This document shows, piece after piece, positions 15,102-23,177 of a DNA stretch of 33,343 bases. Position numbers and translations under genes: made by a program. The notes beneath the pieces are model-generated. The model was given only the letters and a program-made list of their open reading frames with translations, made no database searches and had not been told where the DNA came from. How positions within the stretch are numbered: the first letter of the stretch is position 1; every line of letters starts with the position of its first letter. Where the stretch lies: the NCBI GenBank assembly GCA_045128635.1, contig JBGVRS010000166.1, positions 1 through 33,343 on the forward strand, given 5' to 3'. Source of the stretch: HGM12587 sp045128635 (GTDB taxonomy: Bacteria > Bacillota > Clostridia > Lachnospirales > Lachnospiraceae).

Positions 15102-16043
15102 CTATAACAAAATTCTCTGTAAGAATTCATTCATTTCTTTTTTATACAATTCTCCGTCCACACAATAACTCATTCCATGAGCCGCACCCGGAACAACCAC
15201 TCGCTTCTTATCCTCCGAAATGCATGCATCAAAACATTCTTCGCTCATTTTGCATGGCACAAAATAATCTTCATCTCCGTGAATAAAAAGCACCGGCAAA
15301 TAGCAGTTTTTCATAGATTCTATTGCGGAATGTTCCTCAATATCAAATCCGCCAAAAATCTTTGCACCAAGTCTCACTGCCGTGTAGGTCACATTGACAG
15401 GGAATTTCATCTGCTTCATTACTTCTCTTAAAATTTCCTTCGGTGCAGAATATGGACAATCAGCCATAATACCTTTCACATTCACCGGAAGACCCAAATC
15501 AGCAGCCATCAGTACTGTGGACGCTCCCATGGAAATACCTGCCAGAACGATTGGTGTCGTATCTCCAAATCTTCTGTTGACATAGCGAATCCAGTCCATA
15601 CAGTCATAGCGTTCTTTGATACCAAAAGTAATTGCCTTGCCACCGCTCTTTCCATGACAGCGCTGATCTACCAGCAATGCATTATATCCCGCCTCCTGTG
15701 CATAGAGCAGTATTCCATTGCCATCCCGCAGTGCACTTCCGCGGTATCCATGGAAAAATAAAATCAGCGGTGCCCCGTCTTTTACATGATAATATTTTCC
15801 AGCCAGTGTGATGCCATCTCTGGATTCAATGAAAATGCGCTGAAACGGCAGCTTTCCCGCCTTTTCCATACCGCTTTTTATCACCGGTTCGTATGGCTCA
15901 TACTGCTTTCCCTGCAGCATTTCTGTCTCCAGACCATCATTTTTCTTAGTTTTTCCAAAAACCATTTTATATGCTGTATATACACCAACGCCGCCCACTG
16001 AAATGACAGCGCCTGTGTTACGAATTATTTTCTTCATATTCAT
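15102..16043 (-). CDS. Membrane-anchored alpha/beta hydrolase
   Basis: A 313-residue hydrolase with an N-terminal hydrophobic helix (about residues 10-28) that probably anchors it in the membrane. The catalytic domain has the oxyanion segment H98-G-Y-R-G, nucleophile elbow G169-I-S171-M-G173, acid D259 in HGDEDYFVP and His289 in GAAHGMSY, so the triad is complete. It resembles the BAAT/YfhR-type serine hydrolases; lipid or peptide esters are likely substrates, but none is shown. GAGGAG lies 12 bases before the ATG. It is a single gene with its own promoter and terminator, divergent from trkA. Confidence 0.88.
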   Translation of the reverse strand: MNMKKIIRNTGAVISVGGVGVYTAYKMVFGKTKKNDGLETEMLQGKQYEPYEPVIKSGMEKAGKLPFQRIFIESRDGITLAGKYYHVKDGAPLILFFHGYRGSALRDGNGILLYAQEAGYNALLVDQRCHGKSGGKAITFGIKERYDCMDWIRYVNRRFGDTTPIVLAGISMGASTVLMAADLGLPVNVKGIMADCPYSAPKEILREVMKQMKFPVNVTYTAVRLGAKIFGGFDIEEHSAIESMKNCYLPVLFIHGDEDYFVPCKMSEECFDACISEDKKRVVVPGAAHGMSYCVDGELYKKEMNEFLQRILL

Positions 16044-16109
16044 ACGTCTGATTCACTCCTCGAAAAACACGTTCCATTCATTAACATTTTTACCCTCTGT
16101 CGGAAAAGT

Positions 16110-16138
16110 ATTCTAGCACAACATACTTTAGCAAACAA
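16110..16138 (-). promoter_or_regulatory. Promoter of the alpha/beta hydrolase gene
   Basis: On the minus strand TTGTTT, a 17-base spacer and an extended -10 TGCTAGAAT lie 66 bases before the ATG. Spacing and the TGn extension match SigA promoters. Confidence 0.6.
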
Positions 16139-16200
16139 TTAAAAAAGAATTAAATTTCGCTTAAATTTACATAGATTTTACTGGTATTTTATATTGCCGG

Positions 16201-16209
16201 TGGTATAAT
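16201..16209 (+). promoter_or_regulatory. Extended -10 promoter of the trk operon
   Basis: TGGTATAAT gives a perfect -10 hexamer with the TGn extension, 51 bases before the trkA ATG. No good -35 lies at 16-18 bases, which an extended -10 can tolerate. Confidence 0.55.
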
Positions 16210-16260
16210 TATGAGAATAGGATTTTGTGTCCAAAATTCAATTACATAAGGAGTTTCATT

Positions 16261-17631
16261 ATGAATATCATTATTGTAGGCTGTGGAAAGGTAGGTTATA
16301 CCTTAGTTGAACAGTTAAGCAACGAAGAACATAATATCGTCGTTGTTGATAAAAATCCTGATAAGGTACGTTATATTGCAGACGACTTAGATACCATGGG
16401 GGTTGTTGGGAATGGTGTCAGCTACAAGACATTACAGGAAGCCGGAATTGCAACTGCCGATCTTGTAATTGCAGTGACCGGTTCTGATGAAGAAAATCTG
16501 CTTTGCTGTGTAATTGCAAAAAAGACCAGCAACTGTCAGACCATTGCCCGTGTTCGTAACCCGATTTACAATGAAGAAATTGATTTCTTAAAAGAAGAAT
16601 TTGGTCTTTCCATGATCATCAATCCGGAACTGACAGCGGCCGGAGAAATTGCGAAAATCTTCCAGTTTCCATCAGCCATCCGTGTTGATACCTTCGCAAG
16701 AGGACATGTAGAACTGCTTCACTGTAAACTTACAAAGGAGTCTCCTCTCGTTGGTTTGAAACTGATGCAGCTTTCTCAGAAGCTGAAAGTAAATGTTTTG
16801 GTCTGTGAAGTTTTGCGTGGTGATGACGTCATCATCCCAAATGGTAATTTTATTTTCCAGGAAGGTGATATCATTGCAATTGCATCCAACCGTGCTAATG
16901 CCAGAGATTTCTTCAAGAAAGCCGGCATCATGAAAAACCCAGTTAAAAATGCGATTTTGGCAGGCGGCGGAAAAATTTCTTATTATTTAGCAAAAATATT
17001 AATGTTATCCGGTATCCGCGTTACGATCATTGAAAAAGATCCGGCCCGCTGTGACTTTTTAAGCGACGAACTTCCGGATGCAACCATTATTTTAGGCGAT
17101 GCAACCGATCAGTCCCTTTTAAGCGAAGAAGATTTTGATTCTGCTCATGGTTTTGCCTGCCTGACCGGTCTGGATGAAGAAAATATCCTCCTTGCCCTTC
17201 ATGTAAATGCAAATACAAAGGCGAAAACAGTCACAAAGGTTAACCGTATCAGTTTCCAGAATGTCATCGACAATCTGGACATCGGAAGTATCATTTATCC
17301 GCGAGTTACAACTGCTGAACGTATTGTAAAATATGTACGTTCTGCAAGTGCAGCCCAGCATGATAACAATGTAGAAACTTTATATAAACTGGCAAACGGC
17401 AAAGCCGAAGCACTGGAATTTAATATTACAGACAAATCCGGCATCACGGATATTCCATTACAGCAGTTAAACATCAGACCAAACACTCTGATTGGAAGCA
17501 TTTACCGTAACGGACATGTCATCTTCCCTGGTGGTCAGGATATGATTAAAGTTGGTGACACTGTAATGGTCGTACTCTCCGGCTATCGATTATCTGACAT
17601 TGAAGATATCCTGGAGGATAGAGTTGTATGA
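16261..17631 (+). CDS. trkA: Trk potassium transporter peripheral NAD-binding subunit TrkA
   Basis: A 456-residue cytoplasmic gating subunit that binds the TrkH channel and opens or closes it with nucleotide binding. It holds two RCK units: the first Rossmann fold starts at residue 3 with G7-C-G9-K-V-G12, and the second near residue 225 with AGGGKISYYLAKIL. Each is followed by a TrkA_C domain (about 140-220 and 370-455). RCK_C domains in Firmicutes can bind cyclic di-AMP, but binding is not shown by sequence alone. The frame is open further upstream, but AAGGAG seven bases before the ATG at 16261 and the MNIIIVGCGKVG opening decide the start. It overlaps trkH as ATGA. Confidence 0.96.
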   Translation: MNIIIVGCGKVGYTLVEQLSNEEHNIVVVDKNPDKVRYIADDLDTMGVVGNGVSYKTLQEAGIATADLVIAVTGSDEENLLCCVIAKKTSNCQTIARVRNPIYNEEIDFLKEEFGLSMIINPELTAAGEIAKIFQFPSAIRVDTFARGHVELLHCKLTKESPLVGLKLMQLSQKLKVNVLVCEVLRGDDVIIPNGNFIFQEGDIIAIASNRANARDFFKKAGIMKNPVKNAILAGGGKISYYLAKILMLSGIRVTIIEKDPARCDFLSDELPDATIILGDATDQSLLSEEDFDSAHGFACLTGLDEENILLALHVNANTKAKTVTKVNRISFQNVIDNLDIGSIIYPRVTTAERIVKYVRSASAAQHDNNVETLYKLANGKAEALEFNITDKSGITDIPLQQLNIRPNTLIGSIYRNGHVIFPGGQDMIKVGDTVMVVLSGYRLSDIEDILEDRVV

Positions 17632-19070
17632 ATTACGCAATGATTATATACATACTGGGACATCTGCTCAGATTTGAAGCAATCTTTCTGGCGCTTCCTA
17701 CCATTACGGGATTTATCTATAAAGAAGATGATGCAGCCATCTATCTGTTTCTCTCTGTAGCAACCTATTTACTGGGGTCTATTATGACCTGCAGACAGCC
17801 ACGTGACAAACAGCTGCATACCAAAGAAGGTTTTGCAACCGTTGCCTTCGGATGGATCGTACTTAGTATGTTCGGTGCATTGCCATTCGTATTGACTGGT
17901 GATATCCCGTCTTATGTAGATGCCTTATTTGAAACAATTTCCGGTTTTACTACTACCGGAGCCAGCATTCTATCCGATGTAGAAGCTTTAAGCCATGCAA
18001 ACCTGTTCTGGCGAAGCTTCACACACTGGATTGGCGGTATGGGTGTATTTGTATTTATTTTGGCAATTCTTCCAATGATCGGCGGCTCCACCATGCACTT
18101 GATGAAAGCGGAATCTCCGGGACCTTCCGTTGACAAATTTGTACCAAAGGTAAAAGATACTGCCAAAATCTTATACTTACTGTATATTGGTATTACAGTA
18201 CTGCAAATTATCTGCTTACTGCTGGCAAAAATGCCATTGTTTGATACATTGACACTTACCTTCGGGACCGTAGGAACCGGTGGTTTCGGCGTTAAAAATT
18301 CCAGCATTGGCGGATACACCTCCTTGCAGCAAAATATCATTACATTTTTCATGATCGCAAGTGGTGTCAATTACAGTGCTTACTTTTTAATCATCTCTAA
18401 AAACTTTAAAGATGCTTTTAAAATGGAAGAAGTTCGATGGTACTTAGGAATTATCCTTGTCGCAGTTGCAATTATCACTGCGAATACATTTTCATTATAT
18501 TCCGGTATCGGCGAGACTTTGAAGCACGCATTTTTCCAGGTTGCTTCTATCATCACAACAACCGGGTACTCTACCGTAGATTTCGATCTGTGGCCGGAAT
18601 TATCAAAAACGATTCTGGTTCTGCTTATGATTATTGGTGCCTGTGCAGGCAGTACCGGCGGTGGATTTAAAGTATCAAGAATCCTGATTTTAATGAAAAC
18701 CATCAAAAAGGAACTTTCCTTGATGATGCATCCAAGAGAAGTGAAAAAGATTCGTTTGGACGGACATGTTATCAAACATGAAGTTATCCGCTCTGCAAAT
18801 GTATTTACAATTATTTACTTTATTATATTTTTTGTTACAACGCTGTTGATCAGCATTGATAACATGGACTTTACGACCAACTTTACAGCGGTAGCCGCTA
18901 CTTTAAACAATATCGGTCCGGGACTTGCAAAGGTTGGACCTACCTGTAACTTTGGCAGTTATTCCATTTTTTCGAAATTTATTTTGATGTTTAACATGCT
19001 GGCAGGACGATTAGAGCTCTTCCCGCTCATCCTCATTATTATGCCAGGTACATGGAAACGTAATCGATAA
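17628..19070 (+). CDS. trkH: Trk potassium channel/transporter membrane subunit TrkH
   Basis: A 480-residue integral membrane protein that forms the potassium pore. All four MPM repeats are seen through their filter glycines: SGFTTTGAS (about residue 105), FGTVGTGGFGV (about 215), ITTTGYSTVDF (about 305) and ATLNNIGPGL (about 425). The GACAGSTGGGFKVSRI segment, the gating loop of this family, is intact near 340. Its ATG overlaps the trkA stop (ATGA), so the two subunits are made in step. The PH-domain gene follows after 15 bases. Confidence 0.96.
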   Translation: MNYAMIIYILGHLLRFEAIFLALPTITGFIYKEDDAAIYLFLSVATYLLGSIMTCRQPRDKQLHTKEGFATVAFGWIVLSMFGALPFVLTGDIPSYVDALFETISGFTTTGASILSDVEALSHANLFWRSFTHWIGGMGVFVFILAILPMIGGSTMHLMKAESPGPSVDKFVPKVKDTAKILYLLYIGITVLQIICLLLAKMPLFDTLTLTFGTVGTGGFGVKNSSIGGYTSLQQNIITFFMIASGVNYSAYFLIISKNFKDAFKMEEVRWYLGIILVAVAIITANTFSLYSGIGETLKHAFFQVASIITTTGYSTVDFDLWPELSKTILVLLMIIGACAGSTGGGFKVSRILILMKTIKKELSLMMHPREVKKIRLDGHVIKHEVIRSANVFTIIYFIIFFVTTLLISIDNMDFTTNFTAVAATLNNIGPGLAKVGPTCNFGSYSIFSKFILMFNMLAGRLELFPLILIIMPGTWKRNR

Positions 19071-19085
19071 TAAGGAGGGGTTGCT

Positions 19086-19490
19086 ATGGCAGCAGAAAAC
19101 ACAAACATTCTCTGGAGTGACAGAAAACATCATCTCTGGTTCCCACTCAGCTTCACAAGCTATTATATTGAAGACGACCGACTGATGATCAAAAAAGGGC
19201 TCTTAAATACAACTTTGGACGAAACATTGCTCTACCGTATCGTTGATATCACTTTTAAGCAGACACTGGCTGGCAAAATCTTTGGCACAGGTAATGTCAT
19301 TTTAAGAACCAAAGCGGATGCAAGTGGTGAAATTGTATTGGAAAATATTGCAAAACCATTAGAAATCAGAAAAATGCTTTCTAAGATGGTAGAAGAAAGC
19401 CGCGATAAACGTAACATCGTCGGAAAAGAATTCTACAGCATGGACCACGGCGATTTTGATGGCGACGGAGTTTGTGATTTTGATGAATAA
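19086..19490 (+). CDS. Bacterial PH-domain (bPH_2-like) protein with a C-terminal EF-hand loop
   Basis: A 134-residue cytoplasmic protein. Residues 10-102 match the bacterial PH domain (SFTSYYIEDDRLMIKKGLL, then ETLLYRIVDITFKQTLAGKIFGTGNVIL), a fold usually attached to membrane helices; here there are none. The last twelve residues (123-134) fit an EF-hand calcium loop exactly: Asp at positions 1, 3, 5 and 9, Gly at 6, Glu at 12. AAGGAGG precedes the ATG and the gene lies 15 bases after trkH, ahead of the operon terminator. It may therefore tune the Trk transporter; calcium control is inference. Confidence 0.82.
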   Translation: MAAENTNILWSDRKHHLWFPLSFTSYYIEDDRLMIKKGLLNTTLDETLLYRIVDITFKQTLAGKIFGTGNVILRTKADASGEIVLENIAKPLEIRKMLSKMVEESRDKRNIVGKEFYSMDHGDFDGDGVCDFDE

Positions 19491-19505
19491 GAACATCATG
19501 CGAAA

Positions 19506-19538
19506 TGACGCGAGAATTAATTTCCCGCGTCATTTTTT
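19506..19538 (+). terminator. Terminator of the trk operon
   Basis: TGACGCGAGAA / TTCCCGCGTCA with a five-base loop and one mismatch, then TTTTTT, 16 bases after the PH-domain stop. The 3' arm and T-run lie within the last codons of the convergent minus-strand gene, so its end is constrained by the hairpin. Confidence 0.85.
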
Positions 19539-19849
19539 ATTGTAAGAAAAGGAATCCCTCTCTCTAAATCTTTTTTATTGTTATACACTGAAATATAAAA
19601 TTTCTTTGCCATCGGCTTATCTTCCGTCTGTAATTTAATACTCTCAAAATCATCTTCTCTACACATTTGCAAAATTTTAGCTTTTAATTTTTCTATATTC
19701 CTCGTTTCAAATTTATCAACTAGAATTGTCAAATAAGCTGTATCAAATGTGGTGATACTGCTAATGATTCTCGGTTTTTGTGGTATATTGGCAAAAATTA
19801 ATACAAGAATTATACAAATTCCCCCAAGCATTCTCCATTTTTTCTTCAT
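19517..19849 (-). CDS. Small membrane-anchored extracytoplasmic protein, unknown function
   Basis: A 110-residue protein with a positively charged start (MKKKWR) and one hydrophobic helix (about residues 7-23) with no clear signal-peptidase site, so it is probably anchored with its soluble part outside. The outer part (about 25-110) is an alternating strand/helix domain with pairs of Lys/Glu and no Cys, no known motif. AAAGGAG lies ten bases before ATG. It diverges from the XRE regulator gene across 163 bases that contain repeated operator-like sequences, so it is the most likely target of that regulator. Its 3' end overlaps the trk terminator. Confidence 0.7.
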   Translation of the reverse strand: MKKKWRMLGGICIILVLIFANIPQKPRIISSITTFDTAYLTILVDKFETRNIEKLKAKILQMCREDDFESIKLQTEDKPMAKKFYISVYNNKKDLERGIPFLTIKNDAGN

Positions 19850-19874
19850 TTTCCACTCTCCTTTCTACAATTCA

Positions 19875-19904
19875 ATCATATCTCATACAGCACCCCTTAG
19901 TAAA
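19875..19904 (-). promoter_or_regulatory. Candidate promoter of the small membrane-anchored protein
   Basis: On the minus strand TTTACT and TATGAT are separated by 18 bases, 25 bases before the ATG region. The -35 runs into the first operator-like repeat, so a protein bound there would block it. Confidence 0.45.
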
Positions 19905-19960
19905 CAGTAAGTTGTTATATTCTCATTTACTAAACAATAAGTTGTTAAATAACAAGTTAT
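19901..19960. promoter_or_regulatory. Operator-like repeats between the divergent XRE and membrane-protein genes
   Basis: Two 20-base direct repeats, TAAACAGTAAGTTGTTATAT (19901-19920) and TAAACAATAAGTTGTTAAAT (19931-19950), are spaced exactly 30 bases apart (about three helical turns) and differ at three positions. The second is followed by AACAAGTTAT, giving a near-perfect inverted repeat of ATAAGTTGTT around a four-base centre. They overlap candidate -35 boxes on both sides, as expected for an autoregulated divergent pair. Confidence 0.6.
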
Positions 19961-19985
19961 GATTTGAGGGATTATTAATTATAAT
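19957..19985 (+). promoter_or_regulatory. Candidate promoter of the XRE regulator
   Basis: TATAAT at 19980-19985 with TTATGA 17 bases upstream, 28 bases before the ATG. The weak -35 overlaps the inverted operator half-site. Confidence 0.5.
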
Positions 19986-20012
19986 ATTTCCAAGAAATGG
20001 GGGATTTCTAAA

Positions 20013-20222
20013 ATGAAGCACATACATATGAGAATTGAGGAGTTACTCAAAGAACGAGGTATCAGTAAAAATCAGATTTGTAAAGATTTAGATATTCCTC
20101 GTGGAAACTTTAACAGATACTGCAGAGATCAGTTTCAGCGAATCGATGCAAATTTAGTCGTGAAATTATGTGGCTACTTCGAATGCGGTATCGAAGAATT
20201 GATGGTAATTGTTGATTGTTAA
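20013..20222 (+). CDS. Small XRE/Cro-type DNA-binding protein
   Basis: A 69-residue protein that is a single helix-turn-helix domain: RIEELLKERGISKNQICKDLDIPRGNFNRYCRDQF covers helices 1-4 with the recognition helix at about residues 29-38, and GIEELMVIVD is the usual last helix. There is no sensor domain, so it probably binds DNA as a dimer and is regulated by its own level. GGGGG lies about eight bases before the ATG. It diverges from the membrane-anchored gene with shared operator-like repeats and ends in a strong terminator, so it is its own transcript. Confidence 0.85.
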   Translation: MKHIHMRIEELLKERGISKNQICKDLDIPRGNFNRYCRDQFQRIDANLVVKLCGYFECGIEELMVIVDC

Positions 20223-20228
20223 CAAAAT

Positions 20229-20267
20229 AAGAGGATGCACTCTCAAAAGTACATCCTCTTATTTTTA
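20229..20267. terminator. Bidirectional terminator between the XRE gene and the MoxR gene
   Basis: AAGAGGATG and CATCCTCTT (20229-20237, 20252-20260) form a nine-base stem followed by ATTTTTA on plus and by TTATTTTG on minus, so it serves both converging transcripts. Confidence 0.8.
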
Positions 20268-20270
20268 TGT

Positions 20271-21794
20271 CTAATTTCCGTTCATCAGCATTTCTACTTC
20301 TTCAATGCCGCTTATGATACTTGCGCGGCGTTCATTTGCCAGCAATCCTTTATTGTATTTATAAAATCTTCCGCTTTCGTTTTCTGATAAGAACTTCGCT
20401 GCATAGAAGTTGACTGTCAATTCTGTGATAAATACTACCATTTCCTGGCTTTCTCCAAATGCACGCTCCATAAAATCAAAGGCACATTCCAGATTTTCGG
20501 TCACCTCCGCAATCGTCTGTTCTCTGCGCTCTGTTTCTTTTACAAATTCTGCCCGAACGCATTCAAATGCTGTATTTGCATCTAAGATTCCTTCACCTTT
20601 CACCAACTTTCCATAAACACTCAGTGTTTTACTAATTTCTTTCTGCAAATGCTCCGTTTTTCTATCAATTCGACCGCTTTCTCTGTCACTTTCTGCCCTT
20701 TCCAGAAGTTCATGAGACATTGAATATAAAATGTCCGCCGGCACTCCATCTTCTGCCAGCTTTCTGCGGAAATTCTTTAAAGTGTCAAATAATTCTGTTA
20801 CATATACATCTACATCATATACATTTTCGAATTTTTCTGACAATGCCGCCAGAAGCAATCCAATCACACTTAATCTTTCATCAAATGGTGCAAATTTCAG
20901 TTTTTCATAAACAGACTCTCTTACATTTCCTTCTAAAATGCCCTGAATCTGGTAATCTGTCTGATACTTATAATAAAGTTCCAGATAGTTTGCAAAATCC
21001 TTTGCAATCTTTTCATGCTGAATATACTGAAAAATCACTTCCTGATCTACGATCATGCCAAGCTTTTCATACACTGTCAGAAGTTCCGATAAATCCTGCC
21101 ATCCTCTGGCAGTTGCAAAACGTTTTCCATCAACACGGGTTTCCATCTGATAGAAGTTTTCTTTTTTCAGTTCCAGATAGGAAATAATTGCCCCATGCAC
21201 CCCTGCAGTATAAGCAAATTCTTTCCAGACAGAAAAGTTTGGTTCCACATCGATTTTCTTTACACGGTCTAAGGTTACCACATCAAATTCACGAACAGAC
21301 TTATTGTATTCCGGTGGGTTTCCAGCTGCTACAATGATCCACCCTTCCGGTACCTGCTGATTTCCGAAAGTTTTGCATTGTAAGAACTGCAGCATGGTTG
21401 GTGCAAGCGTCTCTGATACACAGTTAATTTCGTCAATAAATAAAATTCCTTCCTTACATCCGGTCTTTTCCATCTGTTCGTGAACACTGCCGATAATCTC
21501 ACTCATGGTATACTCTGTGACAGAATATTTCTTCCCGCCAAATTCTTTTTCAAGAATAAATGGCAGACCGATGGCACTCTGTCTTGTATGATGGGTAATC
21601 GTATATGCTACCAATGCAATGTCACATTCTCTTGCAATCTGTTCCATAATCTGGGTTTTTCCAATCCCCGGTGCCCCGATCAGCAGAATCGGACGCTGAC
21701 GGATGGAAGGAATCAGATAGTCTCCATATTCATCCTTCTGCAAATATGCCTTAATTGTATTTTCAATTTCCTGTTTTGCTCTCTTAATATTCAT
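20271..21794 (-). CDS. MoxR-type AAA ATPase
   Basis: A 507-residue AAA+ ATPase. Walker A is G40-APGIGKT-47, Walker B ILFIDE (117-122; D121, E122), sensor 1 N159 in AAGNP, then VVTLDRVKKIDVEP with the arginine-finger region. It fits MoxR-like ATPases, which act as chaperones for metal insertion or complex assembly together with VWA proteins. The C-terminal 250 residues are helical and charged, without a recognised domain. It overlaps the VWA gene by 11 bases and is the last gene of its unit, so the pair is very probably one machine. Its client is unknown; the LRR protein encoded two genes upstream is a candidate. Confidence 0.9.
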   Translation of the reverse strand: MNIKRAKQEIENTIKAYLQKDEYGDYLIPSIRQRPILLIGAPGIGKTQIMEQIARECDIALVAYTITHHTRQSAIGLPFILEKEFGGKKYSVTEYTMSEIIGSVHEQMEKTGCKEGILFIDEINCVSETLAPTMLQFLQCKTFGNQQVPEGWIIVAAGNPPEYNKSVREFDVVTLDRVKKIDVEPNFSVWKEFAYTAGVHGAIISYLELKKENFYQMETRVDGKRFATARGWQDLSELLTVYEKLGMIVDQEVIFQYIQHEKIAKDFANYLELYYKYQTDYQIQGILEGNVRESVYEKLKFAPFDERLSVIGLLLAALSEKFENVYDVDVYVTELFDTLKNFRRKLAEDGVPADILYSMSHELLERAESDRESGRIDRKTEHLQKEISKTLSVYGKLVKGEGILDANTAFECVRAEFVKETERREQTIAEVTENLECAFDFMERAFGESQEMVVFITELTVNFYAAKFLSENESGRFYKYNKGLLANERRASIISGIEEVEMLMNGN

Positions 21795-23157
21795 ACTTCA
21801 TTCCCTGCTCTATCAGTTCATAATCCAATCGAAGCGCTGTTTCTTCTTCCAGTTCTTCCTTCTCGATAATCAGTTTCATTGCCCACGGTGGCACTGATAC
21901 ATCTGTATAATCTTCTTCCATAAATACAAAGGCTGTATCATATGGTGGCTTCCTTCTCGGATAATCTCCGTAACCATCCGTGAAATAAATCATTCCTTTC
22001 AGGTTCAAAAATTCCTTTCGGTCAATGAGCATCTGTACATACTCAAATGCAGGGCGAAAATCTGTCCCACCATTACCAATGACCTGAAAGTTTTCCATAT
22101 ATTGCTTTAATTCTTCCTGATTCGTCACTTTCACATCTGACTGCACCTTTTCGTCACACTGCAAAATACGGATATGAATTTTTCTAAAAAAGCTCTCTGT
22201 TTCTGCCAAAATGTGATAGGTCTGTTCCAAAAATGTTTTCACCAGTTCTCCGGAACAGGACATAGATGTATCAATGACAATGACAAACTCCTCAATCTTA
22301 TGAACCTCTTTAAATTCCTGCGGTTCAATCAGAGGCATATTCCCGTAAAGTGTAAGCCCGTAATTATAGAACACATAATCAAAACTATCCAAATCCACCT
22401 GCATTTCTTCCCGAAGCACTGCAAACTTTCGAAGAAATGCCTTGTAATCATATCGTTCTCTATTTTCTACAGCCAGCTCATCGGCCAGTTCTCCCTCTCC
22501 ATTAGAAGCCTCTTTCGAAAATGTCTCCAGTTCTGTCTGCATTTTTTCAGAGATTTCCTGCCACTTATCATGCAACTGCTGCATAGCCGTTGACGGCGGC
22601 TGGTTATCTTTTTCCGGCGGCTGTGGCCAAAAGCTGTGGTCATCGATACGAAATTCCTTTTCTAATTTACGGATTTTGTATTCTTCCAGCGCTTCCTCTA
22701 CAAATAATTTGTAAATCTTTTCAGCTGTCAACACTTTCAGCTTTTTTTCCAGATTTCCGTAACAATTTGCTCTGAAAGCATTTCTTGGAAAACGAATGCT
22801 TCTATGATTCAAACCGTCGATTACGTGCTCCGTGGCAATGTCACATGCCAGATCCCAAAGACGTTTTTCTCTTCGTCCCTGCTTAAGCAGGTGTCTGAAA
22901 ATACAATGAAATACATTGTGCAAATAAGCTCTGTTAATACGGATTCTGTCTATTCGATATAGGTCCACCAGATACTGAGGGTCAAAATACAGATGAAAAC
23001 CATCTGTTCCAAGACCATAGGTATTGGTATTCATTACATAATTCAAGGAGGATAGTGCCAGATCTAAAAAACGCATATTCAGATATAATTCATTTCTTGC
23101 GCCAGTCAGAATATCTCGTCCGATGGCATCAAATTTCTGCGAAATCTCTATAGACAT
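21784..23157 (-). CDS. VWA-domain protein of the DUF2201 (metallopeptidase-like) family, altered HExxH
   Basis: A 457-residue soluble protein. The C-terminal VWA domain (about 285-440) has an intact MIDAS: D296-T-S298-M-S300, T365 in GGTDFRPAF and D394 in YFTDGYG. The N-terminal half resembles DUF2201_N metallopeptidase-like proteins; the segment expected to read HExxH is H80-N-V-F-H84, followed by the family-like LWDLACDIATEHVI. The Glu that would activate water is Asn, so peptide hydrolysis is doubtful. Its partner AAA ATPase gene overlaps its 3' end. AGGAGG precedes the ATG. Likely role: substrate-binding partner of the MoxR ATPase. Confidence 0.88.
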   Translation of the reverse strand: MSIEISQKFDAIGRDILTGARNELYLNMRFLDLALSSLNYVMNTNTYGLGTDGFHLYFDPQYLVDLYRIDRIRINRAYLHNVFHCIFRHLLKQGRREKRLWDLACDIATEHVIDGLNHRSIRFPRNAFRANCYGNLEKKLKVLTAEKIYKLFVEEALEEYKIRKLEKEFRIDDHSFWPQPPEKDNQPPSTAMQQLHDKWQEISEKMQTELETFSKEASNGEGELADELAVENRERYDYKAFLRKFAVLREEMQVDLDSFDYVFYNYGLTLYGNMPLIEPQEFKEVHKIEEFVIVIDTSMSCSGELVKTFLEQTYHILAETESFFRKIHIRILQCDEKVQSDVKVTNQEELKQYMENFQVIGNGGTDFRPAFEYVQMLIDRKEFLNLKGMIYFTDGYGDYPRRKPPYDTAFVFMEEDYTDVSVPPWAMKLIIEKEELEEETALRLDYELIEQGMKYEY

Positions 23158-23177
23158 GTGGCTCCTCCTTTCATTAT

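Noticed and set aside
16225..16260. Longer N-terminus for trkA
   Set aside because: The added residues include the leader; AAGGAG and the Rossmann opening place the start at 16261.
19895..19960. CRISPR-like array from the short repeats
   Set aside because: Only two direct repeats with a 10-base spacer and a third inverted half; no cas genes. An operator fits better.
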